64,000 nt of DNA from SZUA-430 sp034440355 (GCA_034440355.1 JAWXBY010000039.1:1-64000); one strand, 5' to 3'. Counted from the stretch's first letter, positions 26,587-35,638 are shown. Made by a program: numbers and translations. The notes: generated from the letters alone by a model not told the origin.

Positions 26587-27879
26587 ATGCCCGGTCCTCT
26601 GTCCGAACCCCTGCGCCTGCCGTGCGGCCAGACGCTGCCGAATCGCCTCGTCAAAGCCGCCATGACGGAAGGCCTGGGCGACCCGCTCAACCGCGCCACC
26701 GACCGCCACGTGCGCCTCTACAAGCGCTGGGCGGACGCGGGCATGGGCCTCCTCATCAGCGGCAACGTGCAGATCGACCGCAAGCACCTCGAACGCGCGG
26801 GCAACGTCGTCATGGACGGCCCGCAATCGCCCGAACAACTCGCGGCGATAAAGGCGTGGACCACCGCCGCAAAATCGGGCGGCGCGCAGGTCTGGGCACA
26901 GATCGCACATTCGGGCCGCCAGACACCGAAAGCCGTGAACCCCAATCCGTCCGCACCGTCGGCCGTGAAACTCGCGCTGCCGGGCGGCCAATTCGGCGAC
27001 CCGCGCGCCATGACCGCCGAAGAAGTGAAGGACACAATCAAACGCTTCGCTCATACCGCCGCGGTCGCGCGCGAGGGCGGTTTCACCGGCGTCCAGATCC
27101 ACGCCGCGCACGGCTACCTGCTCTCCGAATTCTTGAGCCCTCGCGTGAACAAACGCACCGACGAGTGGGGCGGCTCACTCGAAAACCGCGCGCGCGTTCT
27201 CTTGGAGTCCGTCAAAGCGGTGCGCGCCAAAACCGGCCCGGACTTCGCCGTGTCGGTAAAACTCAACTCCGCCGACTTCCAGAAAGGCGGCTTTACCAGC
27301 GACGAGTGCTTGAAAGTCGTCGCCTGGCTGAACGACGCCGGCATTGACCTGCTCGAAATTTCCGGCGGCAGCTACGAGCAGCCGAAAATGGCAGGCGTCG
27401 CCGGCCTCGAGCCCGTCTTCGAAGAACGCGTCCGCGAAAGCACCCGCGCGCGCGAAGCCTACTTCATCGACTACGCCGCCGCCGTCGCCAAAGTCGCGCG
27501 CATGCCGTTGATGGTGACCGGCGGATTCCGCACCCGCGCCGGCATGGAAGAAGCGATCGCTGCCGGAGCCACGCACACCATCGGCATCGGCCGCCCCGTC
27601 TGCGGCGACCCGATGTCCGCCAAGCGCCTGCTCACCGGCGAAGCGCCGTCGTTGCCGGCGTACGAGAAAAAACTGCGCGTCGGACCCGGCTGGCTCGGCC
27701 CCAATTCCCCGATCACGCTGCTCAAGATGATCAACGGTTGGGGCGCGCAAGGCTGGTACTGCCTGCAGCTGCTGCGCATGGGTGACGGCTTGGAGCCCGA
27801 CTTGCGCATGACCGTGCTTCAAGCGTTCCGAAAATATGCTGCAAACGAAACGGCAGCCGCGAAGGCGTTGAAGCGTTAA
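26587..27879 (+). CDS. Old Yellow Enzyme family NADH:flavin oxidoreductase
   Basis: FMN-containing ene-reductase family. ATG 26587 (MPGPLSEPLRLPCGQTLPNR) gives 430 residues; an upstream ATG at 26524 would add 21 residues with no family resemblance. The TIM barrel shows NRLVKAAMTEGLGD, the flavin-contacting QIAHSGRQTPK, FTGVQIHAAHGYLLSEFLSP (His-x-x-x-Tyr type catalytic region) and RTDEWGGSLENRAR, plus IGIGRPVCGDP for phosphate binding. It lacks the iron-sulphur C-terminal domain of 2,4-dienoyl-CoA reductase. Substrate unknown. Confidence 0.92.
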   Translation: MPGPLSEPLRLPCGQTLPNRLVKAAMTEGLGDPLNRATDRHVRLYKRWADAGMGLLISGNVQIDRKHLERAGNVVMDGPQSPEQLAAIKAWTTAAKSGGAQVWAQIAHSGRQTPKAVNPNPSAPSAVKLALPGGQFGDPRAMTAEEVKDTIKRFAHTAAVAREGGFTGVQIHAAHGYLLSEFLSPRVNKRTDEWGGSLENRARVLLESVKAVRAKTGPDFAVSVKLNSADFQKGGFTSDECLKVVAWLNDAGIDLLEISGGSYEQPKMAGVAGLEPVFEERVRESTRAREAYFIDYAAAVAKVARMPLMVTGGFRTRAGMEEAIAAGATHTIGIGRPVCGDPMSAKRLLTGEAPSLPAYEKKLRVGPGWLGPNSPITLLKMINGWGAQGWYCLQLLRMGDGLEPDLRMTVLQAFRKYAANETAAAKALKR

Positions 27880-27976
27880 ATAGTGGTGCTAGGATTGCTG
27901 TGTGACAGCCGTCGCAAACGCCCTGTCGATGGCGGCAGCAATATTCAAAACAAAACGTCGAATTGAAGGCACGTGC

Positions 27977-28005
27977 GTGAACGACTGTTCAGACGCAGAT
28001 ATAAT
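27977..28005 (+). promoter_or_regulatory. Candidate promoter for a small RNA
   Basis: TATAAT at 28000-28005 is a perfect -10 box; the -35 region 17 bases upstream (GTGAAC) matches only three of six positions. It stands in a 386-base gap without a protein gene and precedes a run of hairpins ending in a terminator. Confidence 0.5.
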
Positions 28006-28011
28006 TTTGTT

Positions 28012-28178
28012 GTTTGGAAAGGGAGCGTTGCGCCTCCCATTTCTCAAGATGCGCCGGCGTTCCTTCTACTAACGAAGGTTCGGCGCGTCGGAGCCGCGGT
28101 CTCTCCTCAAGGTCCTGCGGGCGGCTCCGAAAGCGGCTCCCACCCTCGCGTTAATTGAGGGTGGGACCGCCCTTTTCT
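28012..28178 (+). ncRNA. Predicted small structured RNA, about 165 bases
   Basis: No reading frame fits this stretch, but the predicted transcript folds in series: GGGAG/CTCCC at 28021-28038; GCGCCG...CCTTC-loop TACTAAC-GAAGG...CGGCGC at 28051-28086; GGAGCCGC/GCGGCTCC at 28090-28128, whose loop holds CTCTCCTC, complementary to Shine-Dalgarno sequences; and a terminator at 28133-28178. A perfect TATAAT lies just upstream. Alternatives are a 6S-like RNA or the leader of the deacetylase gene; I could not match a known family from memory. Confidence 0.5.
28133..28178 (+). terminator. Intrinsic terminator of the predicted small RNA
   Basis: GCGG-C-TCCCACCCTC, loop GCGTTAATT, then GAGGGTGGGA-CCGC and CCTTTTCTCT. 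The stem is 14 base pairs with one bulged C. It lies about 90-100 bases ahead of the polysaccharide deacetylase start and would separate the two transcripts. Confidence 0.65.
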
Positions 28179-28265
28179 CTACGTGCGCTCATCACATTTT
28201 TCACGCACAACGCGAAGCCGAATTCGGCTTGCCGTGTAACACGCGACTCAGGCACTCACCCGCGC

Positions 28266-29063
28266 ATGCGGGGAATGAGATCGATCGTAATTGGAATGTT
28301 GTGCGCGCTCATCGGCGTTGCGGCAGCGCGCGCTGACGTCATCGAACATCTGCCGACGACCGACAAAGTCATCGCGCTCACCTTCGACGCTTGCGAGGCC
28401 GGTCAACCGGTGTCATTCGATCACGGCGTTCTTGACTACCTGCTCGAACGGAAAATCCCGTTCACCGTCTTCGCCACCGGCCGCTTCGTCGAAACGAACC
28501 GCGCCGACATCGAAGCGCTCTCGAAACTCGATTTCGTCGAAATCGAGAACCATTCGTGGAGCCACCCGAACACGATGAACCACTTCACGGCGGAAGCCGT
28601 GCTGAAGCAGGTGGAGCGCGCACAGGTCACCATCGCAGAGGTGACAGGCAGGCCGCCGCAGTTCTTCCGGTTTCCGGCCGGAAACTACAACCACGCAGGC
28701 CTCCAGGCGCTGGAAGACCGCGGTCTGAAGGTCATCCATTGGCGTTGGGCGACCGGTGACCCGGACCCGCGCGAGGGCGCCAACGCACTCTTCCACCGCG
28801 TGACGACGAAGGTGCAACCCGGCGACATCGTGATCTTCCACATCAACGGACGTGGCGTTCACACCGCCGAAGCATTGCCCCGCATCGTCGAGCAGCTGGA
28901 AGCCGGCGGCTACCGCTTCGTCCTCGTCTCCGACTACATCGGCACACCGAAGCCGCACGCGCCAGCGCCGGAGCCGCAAGCGACCGTCGTTTCGCTGCAG
29001 GACATGGTGGCCAAATGGGTAAGCCGCGCGCCGATGGCCGCGCTCACCAGCGGCGTCAACTAG
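28266..29063 (+). CDS. Exported polysaccharide deacetylase family protein (NodB fold)
   Basis: Probably removes acetyl groups from a cell-envelope polysaccharide. Two close ATGs (28266 and 28275) give a signal peptide MRSIVIGMLCALIGVAAARA and about 265 residues. Motifs: ALTFDACEAG (motif 1; the second Asp of the usual TFDDG is Ala), ENHSWSHPNTM (metal-binding His pair), FFRFPAGNYN and IVIFHINGRG. The TFDAC variant is found in a recognised subgroup. The last eight bases overlap the convergent GNAT gene. Confidence 0.85.
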   Translation: MRGMRSIVIGMLCALIGVAAARADVIEHLPTTDKVIALTFDACEAGQPVSFDHGVLDYLLERKIPFTVFATGRFVETNRADIEALSKLDFVEIENHSWSHPNTMNHFTAEAVLKQVERAQVTIAEVTGRPPQFFRFPAGNYNHAGLQALEDRGLKVIHWRWATGDPDPREGANALFHRVTTKVQPGDIVIFHINGRGVHTAEALPRIVEQLEAGGYRFVLVSDYIGTPKPHAPAPEPQATVVSLQDMVAKWVSRAPMAALTSGVN

Positions 29064-29607
29064 CCAGCAACCGCTCCGCCGCCTGCTTGAGATCACGCAC
29101 GTCGCGCCAGACGTAACCCAGCTCCGTCAACATCGTGCCCTCGAAATCGTGTTCCTGCCGCGCCGCAATCGAGCCGCCGAGGCTCTCATAGAACCAGCGC
29201 GCGCCGATGTTCCTTTCCAGCACCCACAGACCCGCGTCCGCAAACCCGTAGCCGGTCAACCCATCGGTCATTGCCAGCATCAACCGTGTCCCCAATCCCT
29301 TGCGCGTGGCCTGCATGACGAGGTTGATCGCGTAGACTTCGCCGCTCGTGGTCAACGCGGGATCGCGTGTCGCGCCGCCGCCCGCGAAGCCGACAATGGT
29401 GCCTGAATCGTCAACCGCGACCGAAAGAACCTGCCGCTTCTCGGACAAGCCTGCGATCGTCCCCGACCAACGCTCGGTGTTGCGTTCGACGGCCAGTTCG
29501 TCCAGCACCTTGTCGGGCATGACGCCGCGATAGGTCTCGCGCCAGGCGCGGACGTGGACCTCCGCGATAGCGTTGGCATCGCTCTGTACGGCAGGACGTA
29601 GGAACAT
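29056..29607 (-). CDS. GNAT family N-acetyltransferase
   Basis: Transfers an acetyl group from acetyl-CoA to an unknown amine. The 183 residues start MFLRPAVQSDANAIAEVHVR AW, typical of the family, with the acetyl-CoA-binding region around INLVMQATRKGLGTRLMLAM (Q/RxxGxG/A) and WVLERNIGARWFYESLGGSI. Convergent with the deacetylase; divergent from the pirin gene. Confidence 0.88.
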   Translation of the reverse strand: MFLRPAVQSDANAIAEVHVRAWRETYRGVMPDKVLDELAVERNTERWSGTIAGLSEKRQVLSVAVDDSGTIVGFAGGGATRDPALTTSGEVYAINLVMQATRKGLGTRLMLAMTDGLTGYGFADAGLWVLERNIGARWFYESLGGSIAARQEHDFEGTMLTELGYVWRDVRDLKQAAERLLAS

Positions 29608-29674
29608 GCGTGTGCCTTGCAGCCGCCTGCCGGCATTCTACATGATTGGCCAGAGGACATAAGGAGCAGGCAAA

Positions 29675-30520
29675 ATGAGCGACGCGACACGCCGCGTGGT
29701 TAAAGTCACCCGGGGCATGCCCGCCGAAGACGGCGCCGGTGTGAAGCTGACGCGCCTCATCGGCACCCCGGAAATCCCGGACCTCGACCCGATCCTGATG
29801 CTCGACAACTTCGGCTCCGACGATCCGAAGGCCTACATCGCAGGCTTCCCGGCGCACCCGCATCGCGGCTTCGAAACCGTCTCCTACATGATCCAGGGCA
29901 GCCTGAAGCATAAGGACAACAAGGGCGGCGAAGGCATCATCACCGACGGCGGCGTGCAGTGGATGACGGCCGGCCGGGGCGTGGTGCACTCCGAGATGCC
30001 CGCCCAGACAAGCGGCATGATGTACGGCTTCCAACTCTGGCTGAACCTGCCGGCGAAGGAAAAGATGCGCACGCCTTGGTACGCCGACATCCCCGCGGCG
30101 GCGATCCCGAACGTCGCGGTGGGCGAGGGTGCAACGGCGAAACTCATCGCCGGCTCATGGAACGACAAGAAGGGCGCAGGTCCGGACCGTCCGACCGAAC
30201 CATTCATCACCGACATCGACCTCAAGGCCGGCGCGACGACGGACATCCCGATCCCATCGGGCCACAACGCGTTCGCGTTTGTGTTTCAGGGCGCGGCAAA
30301 AGTCGGACCGCAGATGATGCCGCGCGAGCTGGTGAAAGGCGATCTCGCCGTGCTCACCGATCAAGGCAGTCTAACAGCGACGGCGACGAAGGATGCGCGC
30401 ATCCTGATCGTCGCCGCCAAACCGTTGCGCGAGCCTATCGCAAAATACGGCCCCTTCGTCATGAACACGCAAGACGAACTTCGCCAAGCGTTCTCAGACT
30501 TCCAACAGGGCCGCTTCTAG
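29675..30520 (+). CDS. Pirin family protein
   Basis: Bicupin protein; some members are quercetin dioxygenases, others regulators. The 281 residues show FPAHPHRGFETVSYMIQG (metal-binding histidines), HKDNKGGEGIITDGGVQWMT, GRGVVHSEMP and a second cupin domain in the C-terminal half (IPIPSGHNAFAFVFQG). AAGGAG precedes the ATG. Function in this organism unknown. It ends five bases from the convergent M16 peptidase gene. Confidence 0.92.
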   Translation: MSDATRRVVKVTRGMPAEDGAGVKLTRLIGTPEIPDLDPILMLDNFGSDDPKAYIAGFPAHPHRGFETVSYMIQGSLKHKDNKGGEGIITDGGVQWMTAGRGVVHSEMPAQTSGMMYGFQLWLNLPAKEKMRTPWYADIPAAAIPNVAVGEGATAKLIAGSWNDKKGAGPDRPTEPFITDIDLKAGATTDIPIPSGHNAFAFVFQGAAKVGPQMMPRELVKGDLAVLTDQGSLTATATKDARILIVAAKPLREPIAKYGPFVMNTQDELRQAFSDFQQGRF

Positions 30521-30525
30521 CTGCC

Positions 30526-33384
30526 TTACTTCCCCATCGCCGGTGCAGGCACCACTTCGACGGGAAGCTTCAGCTGATCCAGCTGAGGCTTCACCACCGA
30601 AGCATCGCCGACGATGACGAACGTCAACTTCGACACGTCGATCTTCGCGCGACCGGCCGCATCGATCTCGGCCGTCGTCATCTTCGCGTACCGGTCCGGC
30701 AGACGCTCGAAGTAATCGTCCGGCCGGTTGAAGTTCGCGATGGTGATGACGCCGCCGAACACCGCGCCCGTGGTCTCGAAGCTGCCCGGCAGGCGGCGAA
30801 CGTTGCCGTTGACGACGCGCGTCAACTCCTCGTCCGTCGTGCCCTTCGTCTTCAGATAGCCGGTCAGTTCGGAAATGATCTCCTTCACCGAGTCACCGGT
30901 GCGATCGGCCTGCACCGGCGCAGCGACGAAGAACGGCGCGCTCTCAAGATACTCGAGAACGCCGCTGCGCACGCCGTACGACCACCCCTTCGTCTCGCGC
31001 AAATTCATGTTGAGGCGCGAGAGGAAATTGCCGCCGAACACCTCGTTCGCCGCACGCAGCGTCACGAGATCGTCGCGCCCCTTCGCATCGATGATTTCAC
31101 CGGCATAGATCACCGACTGCGGCGACTTCGGCCGGTCGACCAGAATGATGCGCGACTTCGCGGCCGGCACCTTCACGTCGAACGTCTTGGCCGGCAGCGC
31201 CGTCGCCGGCGCCTTCCAGCCGCCGAACGACTTCTCCAGCAACGGCGTCACCTCGGCCAGCGTCGTGTCGCCGACCACGATGATGCGCGCATTGTCGGGG
31301 CGCAGCCACTTCGCATGGAACGCCGCGAGATCGTCGCGCGACACCTTGCCGACCGCAACCGGATCGCCCAACCCGCTTGGCGGAATGCCATAGGGATGCG
31401 ACGCCCCGAACAGCGTCGGCCACAAAGTGCGGCCGGCGATGGCGTTCGGATTGTTGAACTCGGCCGAGATCGCCGCCAATTGCTGACCGCGCAGACGCTC
31501 GACCTCCGACGGATCGAACTTCGGATTGCGAACGATGTCCGCCATCAGATCGAGCGACGGCGACAGATTGGGCGTCAGCCCCGACAGCGTGAACCCTGTA
31601 CGATCGAGCGATGCCGCGCTCGTGATCACCGCGCCCAGGCGCTCGCGTTCTTCAGCGATCTGAATGCTGTTGCGCGACGTCGTGCCTTCATTCATCAGAC
31701 TCAGCATCAACGACTGCGTGCCCAGTGCCGCCTTCGGATCGGCCGCATAGCCTACGTCAAAACTGACCGACACGTTCACGGTCGGCACGGCTGGACGCCG
31801 CGCAAAGAGCACCGGAATCCCGTTCGACAACTTACCGCGCTCGATCTGCGGGAAGTCGAGTGGCGCAAGCGACCCGACATCCGGCAACTTCGAACGGTCG
31901 ATCGCAGACGTCAGCCCTGACGGCTCCTCGTTCGGATCGAGGTAGTGCGCCGGCTTCGACATCGACGTGGCCTTCCCGCCGTCAACCGCGCCGCCGCGTT
32001 CCGCACCGCTTTCCGTGCGCTCACCCGGCTCGACGGTCAGCGAATAGACCGGACGCGACAACCACTTCTTCGTGCTCGCCTTCACCGCGGCAGGCGTCAC
32101 CGCGCCGAGATCGGCAAGCTTCTTTTTGTAGAACCCCGCGTCGTTCGAATAGAGTTCGCCCTCCGCCAGCGCCGTCGCCTTGCCGCTAAACCCACCGACC
32201 TGATCGAGACCGCGAAGGCGCCCAGAAATAGCGGTGACCTGCGCGCGGCTCACCTCGTCCGCCGTCGGCCCATCGCGCATGAAGTCGGCGATCACGGCGT
32301 CAAGCCGCGCCGCGACCTTCGCCGGATCGCCGCCCGGCTTCACGTCGGCCTGCACGGTGAACACGCTCGCGTGCTGAAACACCTCCGTGTACGCCGCGAC
32401 GGCGACGGCTATCTTCTCGCTGCGCACCAACGCGTTGTCCAAGCGCGAACTCGACAATCCGCCCAGGATCGACGCCGCTACGTTGAGCGTCACTGACTCT
32501 TTGTCGTTCAGACCGGGAATGGTCCAGCTGCGATAAATGCGCGTCGTCGCGACGCGATCCTTCATCACCTCGGACTTCGCCGCCTTAAGAGTCGGCACCG
32601 GCGCATTGACGGCTTTCACCGCCGACCCGCGCTTGATGTCGCCGAAGTACTTCGTCACCAGCGTCTTCGCCGTGGCGGCGTCGACGTCGCCCGCCAACAC
32701 CAGCACCGCGTTGTTCGGCCCGTAATTGTCGATGAACCATTGCTTCACGTCGGCGAGACTCGCCGCGTCGAGGTCCGCCATCGAGCCGATGGTCGAGTGG
32801 TGATACGGATGGCCCGTCGGAAACAAATTCTCGAACGTTGCGTAGTCGACAAGCCCATAGGGCTGATTGTCGCCTTGGCGCTTCTCGTTCTGTACGACGC
32901 CGCGCTGGTTATCGAGCTTCTCCTGCGTCACCGCGCCGAGAAGGAAACCCATGCGATCGCTCTCTAGAAACAGCGCCCGCTCCAACGCACCCGTCGGCAC
33001 CGTCTGGAAATAATTCGTGCGGTCCAGCCAAGTCGTGCCGTTGAAGTCCGTCGCACCCACTTGCTGCAGTGGCTCGAAATAGTCGCCCGGTGAATTTTCC
33101 GACCCGTTGAACATCAGATGCTCGAAGAGATGCGCGAAGCCCGTCTTGCCCTTCGGCTCATGCTTCGAACCGACGCCGTACCAGATCGACACCGCCACGA
33201 CCGGAGCCTTGCGGTCCGTATGCACGATCACGCGCAAACCGTTGTCGAGCGTGAACTGCTCATGCGGAATGTCGACCATCTTCGCCAATTGGGCGGCGGT
33301 CGCAGGCTTCGTCTCGGCGCCGGCGGCAGGCACGAGCAACAGGCCGGCCGTCACAGCGGCGCTGGCAAGAACAACTTTGAGCAT
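30526..33384 (-). CDS. Exported M16 family zinc metallopeptidase (two-domain)
   Basis: Periplasmic or envelope-associated peptidase. ATG 33384 gives a signal peptide (MLKVVLASAAVTAGLLLVPA) and 952 residues; an upstream GTG-free extension of ten codons is unlikely. The N-terminal half has the inverted zinc motif in FAHLFEHLMFNGSE (HxxEH) with the downstream glutamate region; the C-terminal half is a second M16 fold without HxxEH, as usual. Both halves have the YxxPG-like NLREKGWSYGV-type segment (NLRETKGWSYGVRSG). Confidence 0.92.
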   Translation of the reverse strand: MLKVVLASAAVTAGLLLVPAAGAETKPATAAQLAKMVDIPHEQFTLDNGLRVIVHTDRKAPVVAVSIWYGVGSKHEPKGKTGFAHLFEHLMFNGSENSPGDYFEPLQQVGATDFNGTTWLDRTNYFQTVPTGALERALFLESDRMGFLLGAVTQEKLDNQRGVVQNEKRQGDNQPYGLVDYATFENLFPTGHPYHHSTIGSMADLDAASLADVKQWFIDNYGPNNAVLVLAGDVDAATAKTLVTKYFGDIKRGSAVKAVNAPVPTLKAAKSEVMKDRVATTRIYRSWTIPGLNDKESVTLNVAASILGGLSSSRLDNALVRSEKIAVAVAAYTEVFQHASVFTVQADVKPGGDPAKVAARLDAVIADFMRDGPTADEVSRAQVTAISGRLRGLDQVGGFSGKATALAEGELYSNDAGFYKKKLADLGAVTPAAVKASTKKWLSRPVYSLTVEPGERTESGAERGGAVDGGKATSMSKPAHYLDPNEEPSGLTSAIDRSKLPDVGSLAPLDFPQIERGKLSNGIPVLFARRPAVPTVNVSVSFDVGYAADPKAALGTQSLMLSLMNEGTTSRNSIQIAEERERLGAVITSAASLDRTGFTLSGLTPNLSPSLDLMADIVRNPKFDPSEVERLRGQQLAAISAEFNNPNAIAGRTLWPTLFGASHPYGIPPSGLGDPVAVGKVSRDDLAAFHAKWLRPDNARIIVVGDTTLAEVTPLLEKSFGGWKAPATALPAKTFDVKVPAAKSRIILVDRPKSPQSVIYAGEIIDAKGRDDLVTLRAANEVFGGNFLSRLNMNLRETKGWSYGVRSGVLEYLESAPFFVAAPVQADRTGDSVKEIISELTGYLKTKGTTDEELTRVVNGNVRRLPGSFETTGAVFGGVITIANFNRPDDYFERLPDRYAKMTTAEIDAAGRAKIDVSKLTFVIVGDASVVKPQLDQLKLPVEVVPAPAMGK

Positions 33385-33600
33385 GGAATCCCCGTTCAAA
33401 ACTGGCGGGACCATAGCAAAGCGTTCCGACGGCTTCCCTCACAATTTGCTTATCAACCAAGCTCGCCTCTCAGGCGAATTCCTTCGCAAACTGTCGCGGT
33501 GGGCCAGGGGCCGCAGCCACGCTGCTGCCAAAGCTGGCCCGGGACTCGTGTTAGCGTCGCGCCATGCTGAACACACGATGCCTATCGGCACGTCACCAAG

Positions 33601-34038
33601 ATATCGTCGCCCGGGCCGCTGCTGACCGCCGGCACATCGCGCCTCAAGTGGTATGACGTCGCGCGCAGCGACACGCCCGTGCCGCGAGAGGTCTCGCAGA
33701 GCGCCCGCCAATATCTGGCCGCCGAACTCAAATTCGACCGCGACATCGGCTTCGTCGTGCTGCACCGCTGCGGCGCCGGCAACGACTTCTACTTCCTCGC
33801 CGCATGCAGCTGGCGCAATTCGAACGAGCTATGGGAGTCGGTCTACTACCGCGGCAAAACGATGACCGCCTTCGCGCCGATGCCCCAACCGAATCCGCAC
33901 AAGGGCACGTTCTGCGTCTGGGAACTCGGACCGGTGATCCACGAACAGAAGGAGTGGGTCCGCTTCCTCAAGTCGCCCCGCAGCCACCGCGACCTCGACG
34001 CCTACCTCGCGTCGACCTTCGAAGGCGACGTCGGCTAG
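33601..34038 (+). CDS. Conserved hypothetical protein with unclear start
   Basis: About 145 residues. The stretch PGPLLTAGTSRLKWYDVARS, then IGFVVLHRCGAGNDFYFLAA, SWRNSNELWESVYY, KGTFCVWELGPVIHEQKEWV and a C-terminal LASTFEGDVG read as one conserved protein; I recall similar proteins in actinobacteria, with no known role. In frame upstream there is no ATG, GTG or TTG between the TGA at 33568 and the start of the conserved block; the first usual start (GTG 33679) would remove that block. ATG 33578 is in another frame. Either an unusual start or an N-terminal frameshift is implied. Confidence 0.6.
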   Translation: MSSPGPLLTAGTSRLKWYDVARSDTPVPREVSQSARQYLAAELKFDRDIGFVVLHRCGAGNDFYFLAACSWRNSNELWESVYYRGKTMTAFAPMPQPNPHKGTFCVWELGPVIHEQKEWVRFLKSPRSHRDLDAYLASTFEGDVG

Positions 34039-34040
34039 TC

Positions 34041-34115
34041 CTGGGAGCGCCGGCTTCCAGCCGGCTCTTCTTCTCTCGCACCAAGAAAGTGCCGGCTAGA
34101 AGCCGGCGCTCTCAG
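34041..34115. repeat. 75-base palindromic intergenic element
   Basis: Arms of 25 bases (34041-34065 and 34091-34115) are complementary with two mismatches; the core is GAGCGCCGGCTTCCAGCCGG against CCGGCTAGAAGCCGGCGCTC. A 25-base centre holds TCTTCTTCTCTCGCACC. It lies between the hypothetical gene and the glnA terminator. Sequence of this kind recurs as dispersed palindromes in bacterial genomes; here it is a single copy in view. Confidence 0.75.
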
Positions 34116-34144
34116 AAAAAAAGGGCCGGGATCGCTCCCGGCCC
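34116..34144 (-). terminator. Intrinsic terminator of glnA
   Basis: Read on the - strand: GGGCCGGGA, loop GCGA, TCCCGGCCC, then TTTTTTT (plus-strand A-run at 34116-34122). A strong rho-independent terminator 23 bases after the glnA stop. Confidence 0.9.
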
Positions 34145-34167
34145 TCGAACCAAAGTGGCGCTGACGC

Positions 34168-35577
34168 CTAGACCGAATAATACATCTGGAACTCGATCGG
34201 ATGCGGCGTGTGCTCAAGCGCATACACGTCCTGCATCTTCAGTTCGATGTAGCTGTCGATGAAGTCGTCGCTGAAGACGTTGCCGCGCTTCAAGAACGCG
34301 CGGTTTTTGTCGAGGTTCTCAAGCGCCTCACGCAGCGAACCGCAAACCTGCGGCACGTCTTTCAGCTCCTCCGGCGGCAGCGAGTACAGATCCTTATCCA
34401 TCGGCTGACCCGGATGAATCTTGTTCTGAATGCCGTCGAGACCGGCCATCAGCATCGCCGCATACGCCAGATACGGGTTTGCGCCCGGATCCGGGAAGCG
34501 AACTTCGATGCGCTTCGCCTTCGGACCAGCACCGAACGGAATGCGGACCGACGCCGAACGGTTGCGCGACGAATAAGCGAGCAACACCGGCGCTTCAAAG
34601 CCCGGGATCAACCGCTTGTAAGAATTCGTCAGCGGATTGGTCAGCGCGTTGATCGCCTTCGCATGCTTGATGATGCCGCCGATGTAGTAGAGGCACATCT
34701 CCGACAGATCGGCATAACCCGAGCCGGCGAACAACGGTTGGCCCGCCTTCCAGATCGACTGGTGGACGTGCATGCCCGAACCGTTGTCGCCCTTGATCGG
34801 CTTCGGCATGAACGTCGCCGTCTTGCCGTAGGCCGCGGCAACCTGGTGCACGACGTACTTATAGATCTGCATGCGGTCGCCGGTCTTCACCAGCGTCGAG
34901 TACTTGAAGCCGAGCTCATGCTGCGACGGCGCGACTTCGTGGTGATGCTTCTCGGGCTCGATGCCCATGTCGCCCATGATGGACAGCATCTCAGAGCGAA
35001 TGTCTTGCGAGCTGTCGACCGGCGGCACGGGGAAGTACCCGCCCTTGATCGGCGGCCGGTGGCCGAGGTTGCCTTGCTCATACTCCGTGCCCGTGTTGTA
35101 CGGACCTTCGCCGGAGTCGATCTCGTAGCCGACCTTGTTCATCGACACGCTGTGACGCACGTCGTCGAAGATGAAGAACTCGGCCTCCGGACCGAACATG
35201 GCCGTATCGCCGATGCCGGCCGAACGCATGTAGTTCTCGGCCGCCTTCGCGATCGAACGCGGGCACCGGCCATAGGGCTGATGCGTCGTCGGCTCAAGCA
35301 CGTCGCAGAACAGGATCAATGTCTTCTGCGCAAAGAACGGATCGATCAGCGCGCTGTTCGGATCAGGCAGCAGCGTCATGTCGGATTCGTTGATGGCCTT
35401 CCAGCCCGCGATCGACGAACCGTCGAACATCGTGCCGGTCTCGAACATCTCTTTGTCGACGAGCGACAGATCGAACGTCACATGTTGCCATTTGCCGCGC
35501 GGATCGGTGAAGCGGAGGTCGACGAACTTGACCTCCTCGTCCTTGATCTTCTTCAGGACGGTGTCTGCATTAGCCAT
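34168..35577 (-). CDS. glnA: Glutamine synthetase, type I
   Basis: Makes glutamine from glutamate, ammonia and ATP; dodecamer. The 469 residues are the standard GSI length, with the beta-grasp N-terminus (VKFVDLRFTDPRGKWQHVTF), the latch region MFDGSSIAGWKAINESDMTL, the ATP-binding KPIKGDNGSGMHVHQS and the adenylylation site MDKDLYSLPPEELKDVP (Tyr). It lies 61 bases downstream of glnB on the same strand, the normal glnBA operon. Confidence 0.98.
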   Translation of the reverse strand: MANADTVLKKIKDEEVKFVDLRFTDPRGKWQHVTFDLSLVDKEMFETGTMFDGSSIAGWKAINESDMTLLPDPNSALIDPFFAQKTLILFCDVLEPTTHQPYGRCPRSIAKAAENYMRSAGIGDTAMFGPEAEFFIFDDVRHSVSMNKVGYEIDSGEGPYNTGTEYEQGNLGHRPPIKGGYFPVPPVDSSQDIRSEMLSIMGDMGIEPEKHHHEVAPSQHELGFKYSTLVKTGDRMQIYKYVVHQVAAAYGKTATFMPKPIKGDNGSGMHVHQSIWKAGQPLFAGSGYADLSEMCLYYIGGIIKHAKAINALTNPLTNSYKRLIPGFEAPVLLAYSSRNRSASVRIPFGAGPKAKRIEVRFPDPGANPYLAYAAMLMAGLDGIQNKIHPGQPMDKDLYSLPPEELKDVPQVCGSLREALENLDKNRAFLKRGNVFSDDFIDSYIELKMQDVYALEHTPHPIEFQMYYSV

Positions 35578-35638
35578 GTGTCTGTTCCTTGCCTTTCGTG
35601 AGCCCCACGCTCCCCGCGCGGGCTGTTAGAACCCAGAA

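Noticed and set aside
29959..31920. 653-codon + strand frame over the pirin end and the M16 gene
   Set aside because: Arg/His/Asp-rich translation opposite a clear M16 peptidase; no motif and no plausible start.
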